A stretch of DNA of 64,000 nt. Source: Copromyces sp. CBS 386.78. Taxonomy: Eukaryota > Ascomycota > Sordariomycetes > Sordariales > Sordariaceae. The position numbers and the translations under genes are program-made. Of this stretch, positions 44,454-54,947 are shown one piece after another (positions within the stretch are counted from its first letter, which is position 1; each line of letters begins with the position of its first letter). The stretch covers positions 80,266-144,265 of the forward strand of contig MU839197.1 in the NCBI GenBank assembly GCA_030685235.1. The letters run 5' to 3'. Under the pieces are notes generated by a model. It was not told where the DNA came from. It worked only from the letters and a program-made list of their open reading frames with translations, and made no database searches.

Positions 44454-45733
44454 CGCGAGCGACGAAGATGGGAGAAAGATTAGCGAGGATGACTCGGCGC
44501 GACCGGTTCGCGTCGGGCACCTGGTGGAAAAAGGGAACTTGAAAGGCATGGGTTAATGGTATTATGAACAGGGCATTGCATTTGCACGTCTGGTTATCTA
44601 AAGCCAGTACGATGATGGAAGAAAGTAAGAAGGGATATAATCGAACCTGAAAGCCGGGTAATGGGTTACATAGCTTCTATAAGAATAAAATCAGGTGCGT
44701 ATCATGTCGCAATGATGTTGTTCTCACCGGGGGCTGAGGGTGAGGTGATGGTGCTGACTGAATGCCCCTGCTAACACATATGCTATCAATTTCATAGTTG
44801 GGCTGTTAGTGCAATAAGATCGATGTGGAGACGTGAAGTCACCGTTCGTCCCGTCTCTCCGGACGCGGTCTCGGCGGTGTTGTGATACACTCTCGAAACA
44901 CCCAAGCAAACAACAAAAGAGATCGAATTAATTAGCGACTGTCAATCGAGTAATTGCCTCGCCTTTACTCGCTGTCAAATTCATTGTTTGCAATGTGAGC
45001 TACAATAGTAGTAAGTACTCTTGTTCCTTTCATACCACGTGACAGCGCGTCCCAACCTGGTGTGACGACGTCAATTGACAGGCAACCGCCAGGCAGCAGT
45101 CGCGATTGTGGGACTCGCTTGACAACATACGGCGTACCCGGACCTTCTATCTTATTGTTCGGAAGTGGAAAGTCGACGCGGTTGCTCTGGAGATCCCGTT
45201 CACTTCTTATATACTGTCTTTTTCTGCGTTCCTCCCAACCAGGTTCCTGCTCTCCTTCTCTCCTTTCTTTAACCATCGCAACTTCTCATCTCTCTTGAAC
45301 GTCCGCAAGCGCCACTCACTTCGCGCCTGACTACCTCTACATTCTACAACCTCGACCCAGCCTTTCTTACTTCGATAACCGTCGCCGAGAGGTCGCATCT
45401 TCTTTCTCCATATCCATCGCGCCTTCCACGCCCTCTCAAACACCCGACCACTCACTTTACACCTCGCCCACCCCCGACCCGAGTTGCAACCGGCCACAAG
45501 CAGACCCTCCTTCTTTCTGCTCATCAATCACACCTTCTCATCTCAAACACGACTCACTTCCAGTTTGCATCCCACTACCTACGACCTCAACCGGGTCCCG
45601 TCGCTTTTTACCTCTCGGAAGCAGACCCCTCCTTCTTTCCCTTCAAACATCACGACTTCCCATCTCTCTCAAACGCTCGCAAGCGGCGTTGCTCACTACA
45701 CCTCACTGCAACCTCGGCACAGTAGCCGCGCAA
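44454..45733. other. Intergenic region and CT-rich leader of the F-box gene
   Basis: From about 45190 the sequence is a pyrimidine-rich leader with degenerate internal duplications (CATCTCTCTTGAACGTCCGC near 45285 against CATCTCTCTCAAACGCTCGC near 45660). No gene is supported. Start codons upstream of 45734 in the same frame (45689) are possible. Confidence 0.5.
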
Positions 45734-47523
45734 ATGGCAACAACAACACCAAATATGGATACACAAGCTCCATCACCACAGTCGTATCTGACGCGCATGC
45801 CCCAAGAAGTGCTGACAAGGATCACTTACTTCGTCAGAACACCCGATCTTTGCAACGCGCGCCTGACGTGCAGATCGTTGGAAAACGCCCTCTACTACTC
45901 GTTTGCGTACGAGTTCTTCCGCAAGAAGCAGTTCATGATCTACGGCCCCAGTCTTCAGGTCCTCGTTGACATATCAAAACACCCGAGCCTTTCCCACCAT
46001 CTTAAGCATGTCATCATCGGGACCGACCAAATTATCCCCCCGAACAGAATCAGCGCTGCAACTGACGACCAAAAATCCCTGAACTGGCACCTTGCATACG
46101 CTGACCAACAAACGCTGTTGGTATCCGGCCGGGCACGGGACATGCTCGTCGAAGCGTTCAAGAACCTGCGCCACCTCGAGACCGTCGATCTTCGAGATTT
46201 CCATTCCTCCTCTCGAACCCGCGACGGCAACGCGACTTGGAGCAGTTATGGCCATAACACTCTACTTGAAACCACCGGAGTAAAACCGTTCACTGGACAG
46301 CCGCGGGCTGGAGAGGAAGATTATCCGACACGCTTGTTTGCGCTCATCACCCACGCCTTGGCTGCTGCCAAAGCACGCCCACCAGGCATCGAAGTGGTGA
46401 TCAGAGAGAACTGGGCTGTCCGAGACCACGGCTTTCTGGTTCCCACTTATCTGGAGCCCGATCTTCTGCCGGTACTTACGGGTCTCAAGAAGCTGCACGT
46501 CGTGCTAGATATCAACAAGGTCACATATGGAGATATCGACATTCAGTACCTCTTTTTCAAGAAGTTCCTGGCATTCACTCCAAATCTTACCTGGCTGAGA
46601 ATCAACTTCAGGAGATCTACTTCATACCACGGAGAGGAAGAGGCTTTGCTTAAGTGGCTGGCCAGTTCCCTTCGTCCTGGCACATGGTCTTCTCCTGGCC
46701 TAATCAACGCTGATCCTTCCCGCTTCCCACCACCCGTCGAGCTCCACCACCTGGAACAGCTAGACATCGGACAACTCAGCGTTTCGGCAAACACGCTTAC
46801 TCGCCTATTTCGCAAGTTCTCGCCCACCTTGAAAGTGATTAGCCTGCGCAGGGTCAAACTCCAGCATAACTCTGACCAACACTCATTCGACATGGGTGAC
46901 GATGAACAGAACCCATGGATAAAACTCTTGCGTAGCCTCAAGAAGGATTCATTTCCAAATCTTCGAGAATTGAGTCTGAGTTTATTGGACGCTGTGGTCA
47001 GATCTAATACTTCCGGGGCTACACTCCACTACCCGGTGGTGGGTTTTGTCAATCCTGACCAGGCCGAGAAGCAGAACGGCATTTCAGCAACAGGGTATCA
47101 AGACCTTGAGGAGATGGTCAAAGTCATAAAGGATAGGACCTACACTGGCCTGAAGCTGGAGGCGTTTCTCAACAACCCTACCGCAGACATAGCTACGCCT
47201 AGCAAACACATTACAGGCGTTCCGAGTATGCACCACCTTCCTTTCTATCAATCTCATCACCTTCATCACCTTCATCACCTTCATCACCATCATCACCCTC
47301 CGGACCCTCATCACCATCAGCACTACGTTTTCTATTAGTCCAGCCACATCAGCTTCGACAGTCCTTTCAAGTGGAAGTCAGTCACACACAACTCCGTTGC
47401 TCCTGCTAACGACACGTTTCAGCGCGTGGACATTCCTCGGACAACGAATCAGATTTCGATTCAATGGACGATGACGAGGAGGAATCGAATGATGATGACG
47501 GCAGCGCAGCGGAGGACGAGTAG
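45734..47523 (+). CDS. F-box domain protein with acidic C-terminal tail
   Basis: The N-terminal F-box (about residues 18-58: LTRMPQEVLTRITYFVRTPD, then LCNARLTCRSLENALYY) would bind Skp1 and recruit substrates to an SCF ubiquitin ligase. The rest has leucine-spaced text like divergent LRRs (LEQLDIGQLS, FPNLRELSLSLLD). The first exon stays open to 47338, but a better model has exons 45734-47225, 47344-47376 and 47423-47523, with introns of 118 bases (GTATGC...TCCAG) and 46 bases (GTCAGT...CTAAC...TTTCAG). This gives 541 residues ending in the acidic tail SDFDSMDDDEEESNDDDGS. The model explains why an acidic open frame lies just downstream. Substrate unknown. The C-terminal splicing is an inference; the main exon is firm. 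Confidence 0.75.
47254..47300. repeat. 9-base minisatellite (TTCATCACC)n
   Basis: About five units in tandem. If read as coding it gives an unlikely His/Leu run. In the preferred gene model it lies in the first intron of the F-box gene. Confidence 0.85.
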
Positions 47524-48249
47524 CGATTTCTGTTTCCAACTTCCAATGCCGGTCCACTGCCATCGACCTACGAGGGCAGTATGGACAGGGAAGGAGTGGT
47601 TATCGAGGAAAAGATAATATTGCTTTGAATGCTTGAAGGGACGCAGATGCCCAATATCTGCCAAGAAACTGTGTAGGTTGTAAGATGCAGGAACCGGTCA
47701 GGCACAACTGGCAGTTACTCACACCAAACCAATCTATCTTTCTTGCTAATTTCAAAAGAAAAGCTTTTCTGTTCTTTCTTCACGTGAAATGGATTGGACA
47801 AGCAGAGTACAAATGCAAGCGCATAACTGGTACCAGTTACCATAGTTCAGCTCGAATTGTCTAGATATCCTGTTCGTTCCCGGTTTTCCAGTGCAGCCAC
47901 TAACAATCAAGGCCCAAGGCCGCGGTGCGTCGCCACTAACAGCTGTTAACAACGTCACTGCCCCTGTGACTGTCCCCGTCCCTGGAAGTTACCTACCTCT
48001 ACACGATGTGATCATCATCTCCACAACCTTAATTCGACCACAAAAATCCACTGTTGCCCACTTTCAGGCTCCGGCTTCACCAGTGACTCTATTGACATAG
48101 CCACACAAAGAAATCGCCTTGGAGTCCTCCCGATTCATTATTCGCCATTTATCAAAAGGCCAACGACGACTGTTTTATCTCTTATGTTCTCGAATCTGCA
48201 TGATACAACAACACGACAACAACGATTGTACTAACACCAACCGCCCACC
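47524..48249. other. Intergenic region
   Basis: The 3' flank of the F-box gene and the promoter of the GH64 gene. Short open frames (47752-47958 minus, 47891-48100 plus) have no support. Confidence 0.5.
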
Positions 48250-49755
48250 ATGCCGACCTCACTAACAATACACCTCGTCAACACCTCGCCAACCCCGCAC
48301 ATTCCTATCCATGCCTACATCACCGGCCTGGCCATCCCCTCAATGGCCCGTGTCTTCATCCAATCCGATGGTCGAACTTGCTTCTTCCCGCCTTCCCCTC
48401 CTCCGGGGAAAATCCTCCAACCTTTCCCCGTCGACTGCGGCATCCCGGTCCCTCCAGGCCCTCACCCGACCGTCGTCACCATTCCACGCATCGCCGGAGG
48501 GCGCATCTGGTTCTGCCAAGGCGACAAGAAGCTCAAGTTCATGCTCAACCCCGGCGGGCCCGGAGGTGGCGCAGCGCTGGTTGAGCCATCGGTCCTGAAC
48601 CCGAGCGATCCCAACCGTGATGTGGACTTTGCGTTCTGCGAGTTTACGCTAAACGACCACCAGCTTTTCGCCAACATCTCGTATGTGGATTTTGTGCCCA
48701 GGTTGCCGATTGCTTTGACGCTGGTGGAGGCACGGACGAGGAGGTTGCAGCATGTGTCGGGCATGCGACCAGATGGGTTGGAACGGATTGCGCAGGGGTT
48801 GAGGGAGCAGGCGGCGAGGGACGGGTGGCCGTGGGATAAGTTGATAGTGCAGAAGCCGGGGATGGATAGGCCTTTGAGAGTGTTGGCGCCGACGCATGGG
48901 GATGCGGTCGGGGCGAGGTTTGATGGGTATTTTGAACCATTGGTGGATCGGGTTTGGGAGAGGTATTGTCACTTTGGGAAGCCTTGCCATGGGCATGGGA
49001 ATGGCAGTGCAGCCGGTCCCGATAAGCCTCCGGGGCCACCGCCGGGACCAAGGCCGGGTGATCGACCCCCCGGCCCCCCTCCCGGACCCCGTCCCGGAGA
49101 TGGTCCGAATGGCGCTCCGCCTCGGTTCGGTTTACGGCATGTTCTGCAAAAGTTCCACGACCATTATAGTCACCACGGCCATAATGGCCACGCTACAGCA
49201 CCTCAGCAACAGAACTATTACCCTGGGCAACAACAGCAGTATTACTACCCCGGTCAACCTCCTCCTCCTCCTCCTCCTCAACACCAACCCCAAACTCACC
49301 ACCTCCGCATCAACACCCAAGCCGGCCCCGGCATCCTAATAGGCCACATCCCCCACAAACCTTCCGACCCCCTCCTCATCGGCCCCGAACCTTTCACGCG
49401 CCCCACCACAGCCGACATCTTCGGGTGTAACTCGGGTCCCTTCACCACCGGCCCAAATGCCGTACGAAACGCCATCATCCCGCGCCTCGCCGCGGCCTTT
49501 CAGCGGAGTTCTATCATCGACTGCGAGGACCAGCCGTCCGATGTGGAAACCTTTTATAGGTGGCATGTGGATGGTAGGCCGACGAATCACTATGCTAGGG
49601 TTGTGCATGAGTGGAACGCGGATGGGAAGGGGTATGCTTTTGCTTATGATGACGTGCAAAGAGATGGGGGGAGGGATCAGAGTGGGAAGGTGGAGGGGGG
49701 GGAGGTGGAGGTTTGGGTTGTGGAGGTTGGGGGTGGCAATGTTTGGGTTGGTTAG
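48250..49755 (+). CDS. GH64-family (thaumatin-like) beta-1,3-glucanase-like protein
   Basis: Single exon, 501 residues. The N-terminal part (1-240) has GH64 features: LTIHLVNTSPTPHIPIHAYI, RIWFCQGDKK, then FCEFTLND and ISYVDFV. In the bacterial laminaripentaose-producing enzymes, Glu and Asp 16 residues apart are catalytic; Glu131 and Asp147 here fit that spacing. The C-terminal part resumes after residue 350 (GPFTTGPNAVRNAIIPRLAA, HEWNADGKGYAFAYDDVQ). Between them lies a low-complexity insert (about 243-350) with two PPGPPPGPRPGD units, His-rich and Gln/Tyr-rich stretches. No signal peptide is evident, so secretion is uncertain and a role on the organism's own glucan is possible. The enzyme would cleave beta-1,3-glucan; activity is an inference. 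The Val/Gly-rich end may hide a missed splice. Confidence 0.82.
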   Translation: MPTSLTIHLVNTSPTPHIPIHAYITGLAIPSMARVFIQSDGRTCFFPPSPPPGKILQPFPVDCGIPVPPGPHPTVVTIPRIAGGRIWFCQGDKKLKFMLNPGGPGGGAALVEPSVLNPSDPNRDVDFAFCEFTLNDHQLFANISYVDFVPRLPIALTLVEARTRRLQHVSGMRPDGLERIAQGLREQAARDGWPWDKLIVQKPGMDRPLRVLAPTHGDAVGARFDGYFEPLVDRVWERYCHFGKPCHGHGNGSAAGPDKPPGPPPGPRPGDRPPGPPPGPRPGDGPNGAPPRFGLRHVLQKFHDHYSHHGHNGHATAPQQQNYYPGQQQQYYYPGQPPPPPPPQHQPQTHHLRINTQAGPGILIGHIPHKPSDPLLIGPEPFTRPTTADIFGCNSGPFTTGPNAVRNAIIPRLAAAFQRSSIIDCEDQPSDVETFYRWHVDGRPTNHYARVVHEWNADGKGYAFAYDDVQRDGGRDQSGKVEGGEVEVWVVEVGGGNVWVG

Positions 49756-50128
49756 TAGGGGCAAGGGTGGACGGGATAGGGCCGTGAAGAGGGTTCGGAA
49801 GGGCGGTGGTGCGAAGTTTGAGGTATGATGAACGGAGGAAGGAGGAATTCGAGGAATTGACAAGATGAGGCACACGTTGGGGCTTGATGGTTGGTGTATG
49901 GTTGGAACAGGAAAGTTACAGAAGGGAGAGGAGGGGAGGGCTAGGGTTACCTAATTATGCGCCAAGAAATTCACCTGCTGCAGCCCGTCCAGCCGAGAGA
50001 CGGAAGAAACTTTCCATTTCCCATAAACACCAAAAAAAAAAAAAAAAAAAAAAGACACAACTCCATGGTATCTATCACCCATAATACAGAAAAAAAGAAA
50101 CATCTTCAGCTTCACCAAGCTGATTTGA
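49756..50128. other. Intergenic region with a 23-base poly(A) tract
   Basis: Contains A23 at 50032-50054 and the A7 run near 50089-50096, which reads as T7 on the minus strand and can terminate the tRNA below. No gene. Confidence 0.6.
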
Positions 50129-50200
50129 TGCCCACAGCCAGAATCGAACTGACGACCTCATCATTACTAGTGATGCGCTCTACCATTGAGCCATGCGGGC
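50129..50200 (-). tRNA. tRNA-Thr (anticodon AGT), second copy
   Basis: 72 bases on the minus strand with the same arms as the copy at 29888-29959. The only difference seen is in the D loop (CAATGG in place of CAGTGG). The anticodon loop is CTAGTAA. The 5' flank ATCCAAA is shared with the first copy. A T-rich Pol III terminator follows on the minus strand (50088-50097). Confidence 0.95.
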
Positions 50201-50772
50201 TTTGGATGTTAATCCTGGGAAGGGAGATGTTCTTTTATCCCTCATTCCCCACCCACCTGGTCCGACGGAGTCACCACCAGACTACGCCAAGACAGGTATC
50301 CTGCACACGCCGGACAAGAGATGATGTGGAAACAAAGTGGTTCACAATTCATGGTTGAGGGTTGAATATGGGGAAATAAGGAACTTGCAGATTGGCAACT
50401 CGACCAGTCTGGAAATGATGGGTTACAGATGAGGTGATGGAAAGATTTTGGTGTTCTGGATGCAGTGTCATGACGATGAAGCGCGCGACCTGTTCGAAAT
50501 TCCAGTGTTAGAGACAAAGTTAGGTCGCCCCTGATGATGCAGAGACAGACATTGAATAATGAACAGATGCATCATCACTAACTAACCTTTACCCCTCTCG
50601 TTAAGACTTCCATGAATCATTGTCGTAAATTTCGCTCGATGCACTGCTTTCACCTTTCTCTTGATGCCGCCAGAGCGAAACTATGCCCAAAGCCTTGTTC
50701 ATAAGAATCCTTCCCCCAACGATTTCCCACGCCATCGATCCTGTACTTCCCATTGACATATTAACAGCCAAA
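50201..50772. other. Intergenic region
   Basis: No gene seen. An in-frame upstream ATG of the next gene lies at 50683. Confidence 0.5.
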
Positions 50773-51799
50773 ATGACCGACCTATTCGCCAACGACGACG
50801 ACAACGACATCAATAACCGCCTCCCCTTCCCCTCCCCGCGCCATGGCTGGGACGAAGAAGATCCCATAGCTACTTACTACCTCCGCGCGCTCAACCGGGA
50901 GATCCGGGCGCTGAAGAGTGATTACGATCTCGCCTGTTGTTGCCGTACGTATATCAAGATGGCAGTGTTAAGTTTGAGGTTGTATCTTCCGGTGTGGGAG
51001 GCCTTGCTCAAGGATGTTTTGGGGGATTCGGATACAGAGGGTGAAGAAGAAGGGGTTTATGTTTATGGTCTGGATGGATATAGGGAGGTTTTGGAGTTGA
51101 TGGATATGCGTGCGTATTTTACCTTCTTTCTTACCCATTGATCTTTGGCAAGCCGATAGATGGGTGTTGAAGACTCTGGCAGTTAGGCCTCTTGCTGATG
51201 ACATCGTAACAGCCGAACAAGACATCCCACCAGATAGATAACACCCCGTTCCCACGACTTTCTGGACGGCCAGGACTTACCGCAGTTACTCCCTGCTTCA
51301 TCTCTCCCTCGCAGAGACGATGCTGCATTTGATGTGTCCCGGGTGGAGAGTAGCGAGGGTGGTGGTGGAGTGGGTGGTTGTCAGTCTCTTGTCGGTTGCT
51401 CCCCTACCCTTCATCTCTCTTTCCAACTTCCCAACCCTTCCATAAGGTACCCTTCGTGTTGCCGAAGAGCTGACACCATCTTTCAGAATCATCATCGTCA
51501 CAATCTTGGAACCCTCAACAGGAGATACCACCACCTTTAAAATAGCCTGGACAGCACTAATGGCTGTCCTCGGCGCGGTATGTTGGTCTGCGGTGTTTAG
51601 TACTGCCTGGCTCATTAGTTTGCAGCGGTGCAAGTACGAGGTTAGGAGGATTCGACACAGGGTGGAGTTGAATGCGGTGGTGAAGAGGGATGTAGAGGTT
51701 CTTGAGGGGTGGTGGGTTAAGAGTTGGTGGTTGATGAGTTGCTTGTCGGTTTGGCTTGATGAGTTGCTTGTGGGTGGTGGGAGAGGTGGAGGAGAGTGA
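50773..51799 (+). CDS. Hypothetical two-helix membrane protein
   Basis: The first exon opens MTDLFANDDDNDINNRLPFP and contains ALNREIRALKSDYDLACCCR and an acidic DSDTEGEEEG segment. A frame-consistent model uses exons 50773-51109, 51315-51390 and 51487-51799 (GTGCGT...CGCAG and GTCGGT...GCTGACA...TTTCAG), giving 241 residues with two hydrophobic stretches: VVVEWVVVSLLIIIVTIL, then TALMAVLGAVCWSAVFSTAW. They are followed by a basic helix (RCKYEVRRIRHRVELNAVVK). The 203-base first intron could instead end at 51212, which gives a short 121-residue protein. The start could be 50683. I do not know the family; all three exons are needed to explain the hydrophobic reading frame at 51487-51620. Confidence 0.5.
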
Positions 51800-52955
51800 T
51801 GTATTGGTGTTCAGGTGTTCGAGATGGATATGGTAAGGAGGAAGGCTCGTAGACTAGGAGTTGAGCAATCGCCTGGTGAGGTTTGTTGATGGTGGTTTCG
51901 CCTTGCGGGAAAATGAGCAGAAGCCAGCTTTATACCCTACTGCCAGCTCTGTTGCTGATGGGGTCTTTCCTCTGCCCTCTCTTCCCTCTTTCACTTTTTC
52001 CGAGTCGTCGCGAAGCCCAACCAGCTTTTACTGCACGGTTCGAGTGTTGAAAGATAACAGTGTCGTAAAACGCGGACACGCTTCCACGTCTATATCATCA
52101 CCTTTAATGGGTCTCGGGCCGAACCCTGCTGTTGGATTTGAGGACAACCAAGATAGGTGGCACCATATGCCTGAGAGTGTACCATCGGAAGGAGACCTCG
52201 TTATATGACAGCGCTTGGTATTGCTTCGAGTCCCACATCCGACACCACTGTGGTGTTTATGCGCCTGGATATTTTGTTAAAACTTGTCAAAGCGGCCCTC
52301 AGGTTGGCTGGGGGACACTGCAGCGATTTTTGACTTAAATACAAGAATGGAGTGCCATAACCTACCTGTTTCATGGTCGGGGACGCTGTGGCTGATTGTT
52401 CTGTGGTTCTTCCCTTGGAAATGGATGTTTGGTCAAGGAAGGAAGACTTGAGATGACGGGGATTATCGCAGAGGAAGGCGCTATGATGTTTCTTTCTTCA
52501 GGGGGTCATGCATTGGGCTGCAGCGCTGTAACGGCGCCGATCTCGCTCCGTCCCAGGGGCACCTGCCATGCATGAGTGGACAGGCGGGATTGGGTACCTC
52601 TACGGTTAGGTACCTACCTTATTCTAGGCCTCGATGTTCCGCATGTTCATTGCTTCCCAACTCCAGAACATCATCCAACCCGGAAAGGACCAAATACGAT
52701 GGCTTCCACTCCTTCCCTGATCAACTGTATTCGAATGCTGTCGACTGTTTACTTATCTTTCAGCAAAGACCTGTCCTGTAACCTCTACCCAGCTGGTTAA
52801 AAACTCGACCAAGACCCCCCACGACAAACGCAAACGAACACCTTGACTTCTTTCTCGTCCTCCCCAACGCACCAGGCAAAACAAGAGACGCAAAACACCA
52901 ACTCCTGGATCGACGAGCGACCGACACAGTCACCAATCTAGCATTGGCTTTAATC
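51800..52955. other. Intergenic region
   Basis: A 115-codon open frame at 51861-52208 (plus) has no family features. The remainder is the upstream region of the dehydrogenase gene with a CT-rich, A-rich leader (52790-52955). No firm gene. Confidence 0.45.
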
Positions 52956-54359
52956 ATGGCAGAGCCCTACAACACGCCGATGCCTGCAAGCACTCCAGTG
53001 CCAGCATCGACTCCGCCGTCATCCTCCCCCTCGCCGCCCCTCCCTAGTCTGACCCCAAACGCTTCCATGATGACAATCCCGCTTCGACCGCCACAGCAGG
53101 ACCCATCCATCAAACGTCGGCCCATTGTCCTCCATATAGGTGATCCCATCAGGTACAACCCCGCGACATATGCCGAGTTCAGTCAAGCATTCGAGGTCAT
53201 CCGACCCAGTACGGCGGAGAGGGGACGAAGCGAGTTCAAAAATGCACTACAAGAGCAGCGATGGGGTGACTTCAGCGCCATATTCCGACCATTTTGGGGT
53301 ACTGGTGGTGAGATGGGCCGTTGGGACGCTGAGCTCATTGACTTGCTGCCGACTTCGGTCAAGGTGTTTGCCAGTGCTGGTGCAGGCTTTGACTGGGCAG
53401 ATACCAAACTTCTTGGAGAAAGAGGTGTGTGTGTGAGCAAACACGATTCCCGGCTCACGGCGATAAAAAATGTACATTATGCTAACGTTCGTGTTGCAGG
53501 CATAATCTATTGCAACTCGGGCCTCGCCGCCGCCGAAGCTGTGGCCGACTTCGCTGTCGCAATGGTCATCTCAACCTTTCGACACCTGCCCTGGTGCATG
53601 GGCGCTTCAACCATTCCATACTTCCTCTCGGCTTCCTCTTTTCCAGACGCCACGGCCGCATCCGTGGCCTCGACAGCCGGCAAGACCTTCCAGACATGCC
53701 ATTTGCTCGCACCAGCTGTCTCACACAACCCGCGCAACCATGTTCTCGGTTTCGTAGGGTTTGGTAACATCGGCCAACAGATTGCTGCCAAACTCGGCCC
53801 ATCGTTCGGCATGCGGATTGCATATCATGACGTCGTGCGCAAACCTGCCTCCCTGGAGTCATCCCTCGGGGCTACGTATCACTCCAGTCTAGGAAGCTTG
53901 TTGGCTGTGTCCGACTGTGTGGTGCTTTGCACCCCTTCTCCAGCCGATGGCAAGCCTCTTATTACCACGGATGTACTGAAACACATCAAGAGAGGATCGA
54001 GGCTCGTGAACGTTGCACGGGGTAATCTGGTCAGTGAAGAAGCGCTGGCAGACGCCCTAGAGGACGGGAGGATCAGCGCCGCGGCATTGGATGTGCATGC
54101 TGAGGAACCTAGGGTCAGCCCGAGGCTGGTCAAGATGGCTTTTGGGGAACGCGATCTTTATGAAAGGAGCCCCCAAGCAGATGAAAGACCCAACTTCGAC
54201 CACCCAGGAAGGGTAATGTTGACCTGCCATAATGCTGGGGGAACAGTCGAGACGCATATTGGCTTCGAGGAACTGAGCATGAGGAATATTATGGCGGTGC
54301 TTGGAGGACAGGAGGCCATTACCCCAGTCAACATGCACTATCTGAAGGCCACGGAATGA
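52956..54359 (+). CDS. D-isomer-specific 2-hydroxyacid dehydrogenase-like protein
   Basis: Start ATG at 52956. Exons 52956-53424 and 53500-54359, removing a 75-base intron (GTGTGT...GCTAAC...TTGCAG), give 442 residues. Family features: an N-terminal catalytic half with SAGAGFDWAD; the NAD-binding GFGNIGQQIA; the substrate segment NVARGNLVSEEALADAL containing the catalytic Arg; the Glu of DVHAEEP; and the acid-base His in TCHNAGGTVE. These enzymes reduce 2-ketoacids such as glyoxylate or hydroxypyruvate with NAD(P)H in the cytosol or mitochondrion. A Pro/Ser-rich N-terminal tail (about 45 residues) and an insert (residues 190-250) are additional to bacterial relatives. The intron is 3n long and open, so annotation that ignores it would add 25 residues between GERG and IIYC. 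Substrate unknown. Confidence 0.9.
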   Translation: MAEPYNTPMPASTPVPASTPPSSSPSPPLPSLTPNASMMTIPLRPPQQDPSIKRRPIVLHIGDPIRYNPATYAEFSQAFEVIRPSTAERGRSEFKNALQEQRWGDFSAIFRPFWGTGGEMGRWDAELIDLLPTSVKVFASAGAGFDWADTKLLGERGVCVSKHDSRLTAIKNVHYANVRVAGIIYCNSGLAAAEAVADFAVAMVISTFRHLPWCMGASTIPYFLSASSFPDATAASVASTAGKTFQTCHLLAPAVSHNPRNHVLGFVGFGNIGQQIAAKLGPSFGMRIAYHDVVRKPASLESSLGATYHSSLGSLLAVSDCVVLCTPSPADGKPLITTDVLKHIKRGSRLVNVARGNLVSEEALADALEDGRISAAALDVHAEEPRVSPRLVKMAFGERDLYERSPQADERPNFDHPGRVMLTCHNAGGTVETHIGFEELSMRNIMAVLGGQEAITPVNMHYLKATE

Positions 54360-54947
54360 GAGAAGGGCATGGCAGTTTATATCCCTTTCTTCCTGTCTTT
54401 TCATCCTCATTGACCTTGGTCCCCCGCATCTGGTCTCGGAAAAGAAAATACTGGCTTATTCCCAGATTGGGAGTTTGGAGTTGATAAACAACAAGACCAT
54501 TTTTATGTGCCTTCTTTTTTGGCCTTTCTCTCACTGGTGTTTTTTTTTCCTTTTTTTTTTTTTCTCTCCAGTTTTTTCCCTTGCAGTCATACTTCAACTT
54601 CTGGTCAACTGGACTATTCGGATCATGAAACATACACAGCGGAGCTAGCTATGACTACCTCTGCTGACGATAGTGGTCATGGTTGTGTCAGCAATGGCAT
54701 CTGGGATATCAGGAAGGCACCCCTGACGCCTAGGCGCTTGTTAGCAAGGATAAAGATTAGCTACACCCCGGGTTCTGTTGAGCACCAACTTTCTCTTAGT
54801 TCACTACTAAAAGTAAGCACCCTTGCAATAATACGACATGTTCAACCCAAATGTTTATCTTTGCTTCCGAATGAGCCCAACCTCATGTCCTTACGTTGAG
54901 TCTGGTACATTATCTCACAATTACTCTTGTTCAAGTCCGCTTACACC
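54360..54947. other. Intergenic region with poly(T) tracts
   Basis: T-rich tracts at 54538-54563. No gene supported. Confidence 0.5.
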
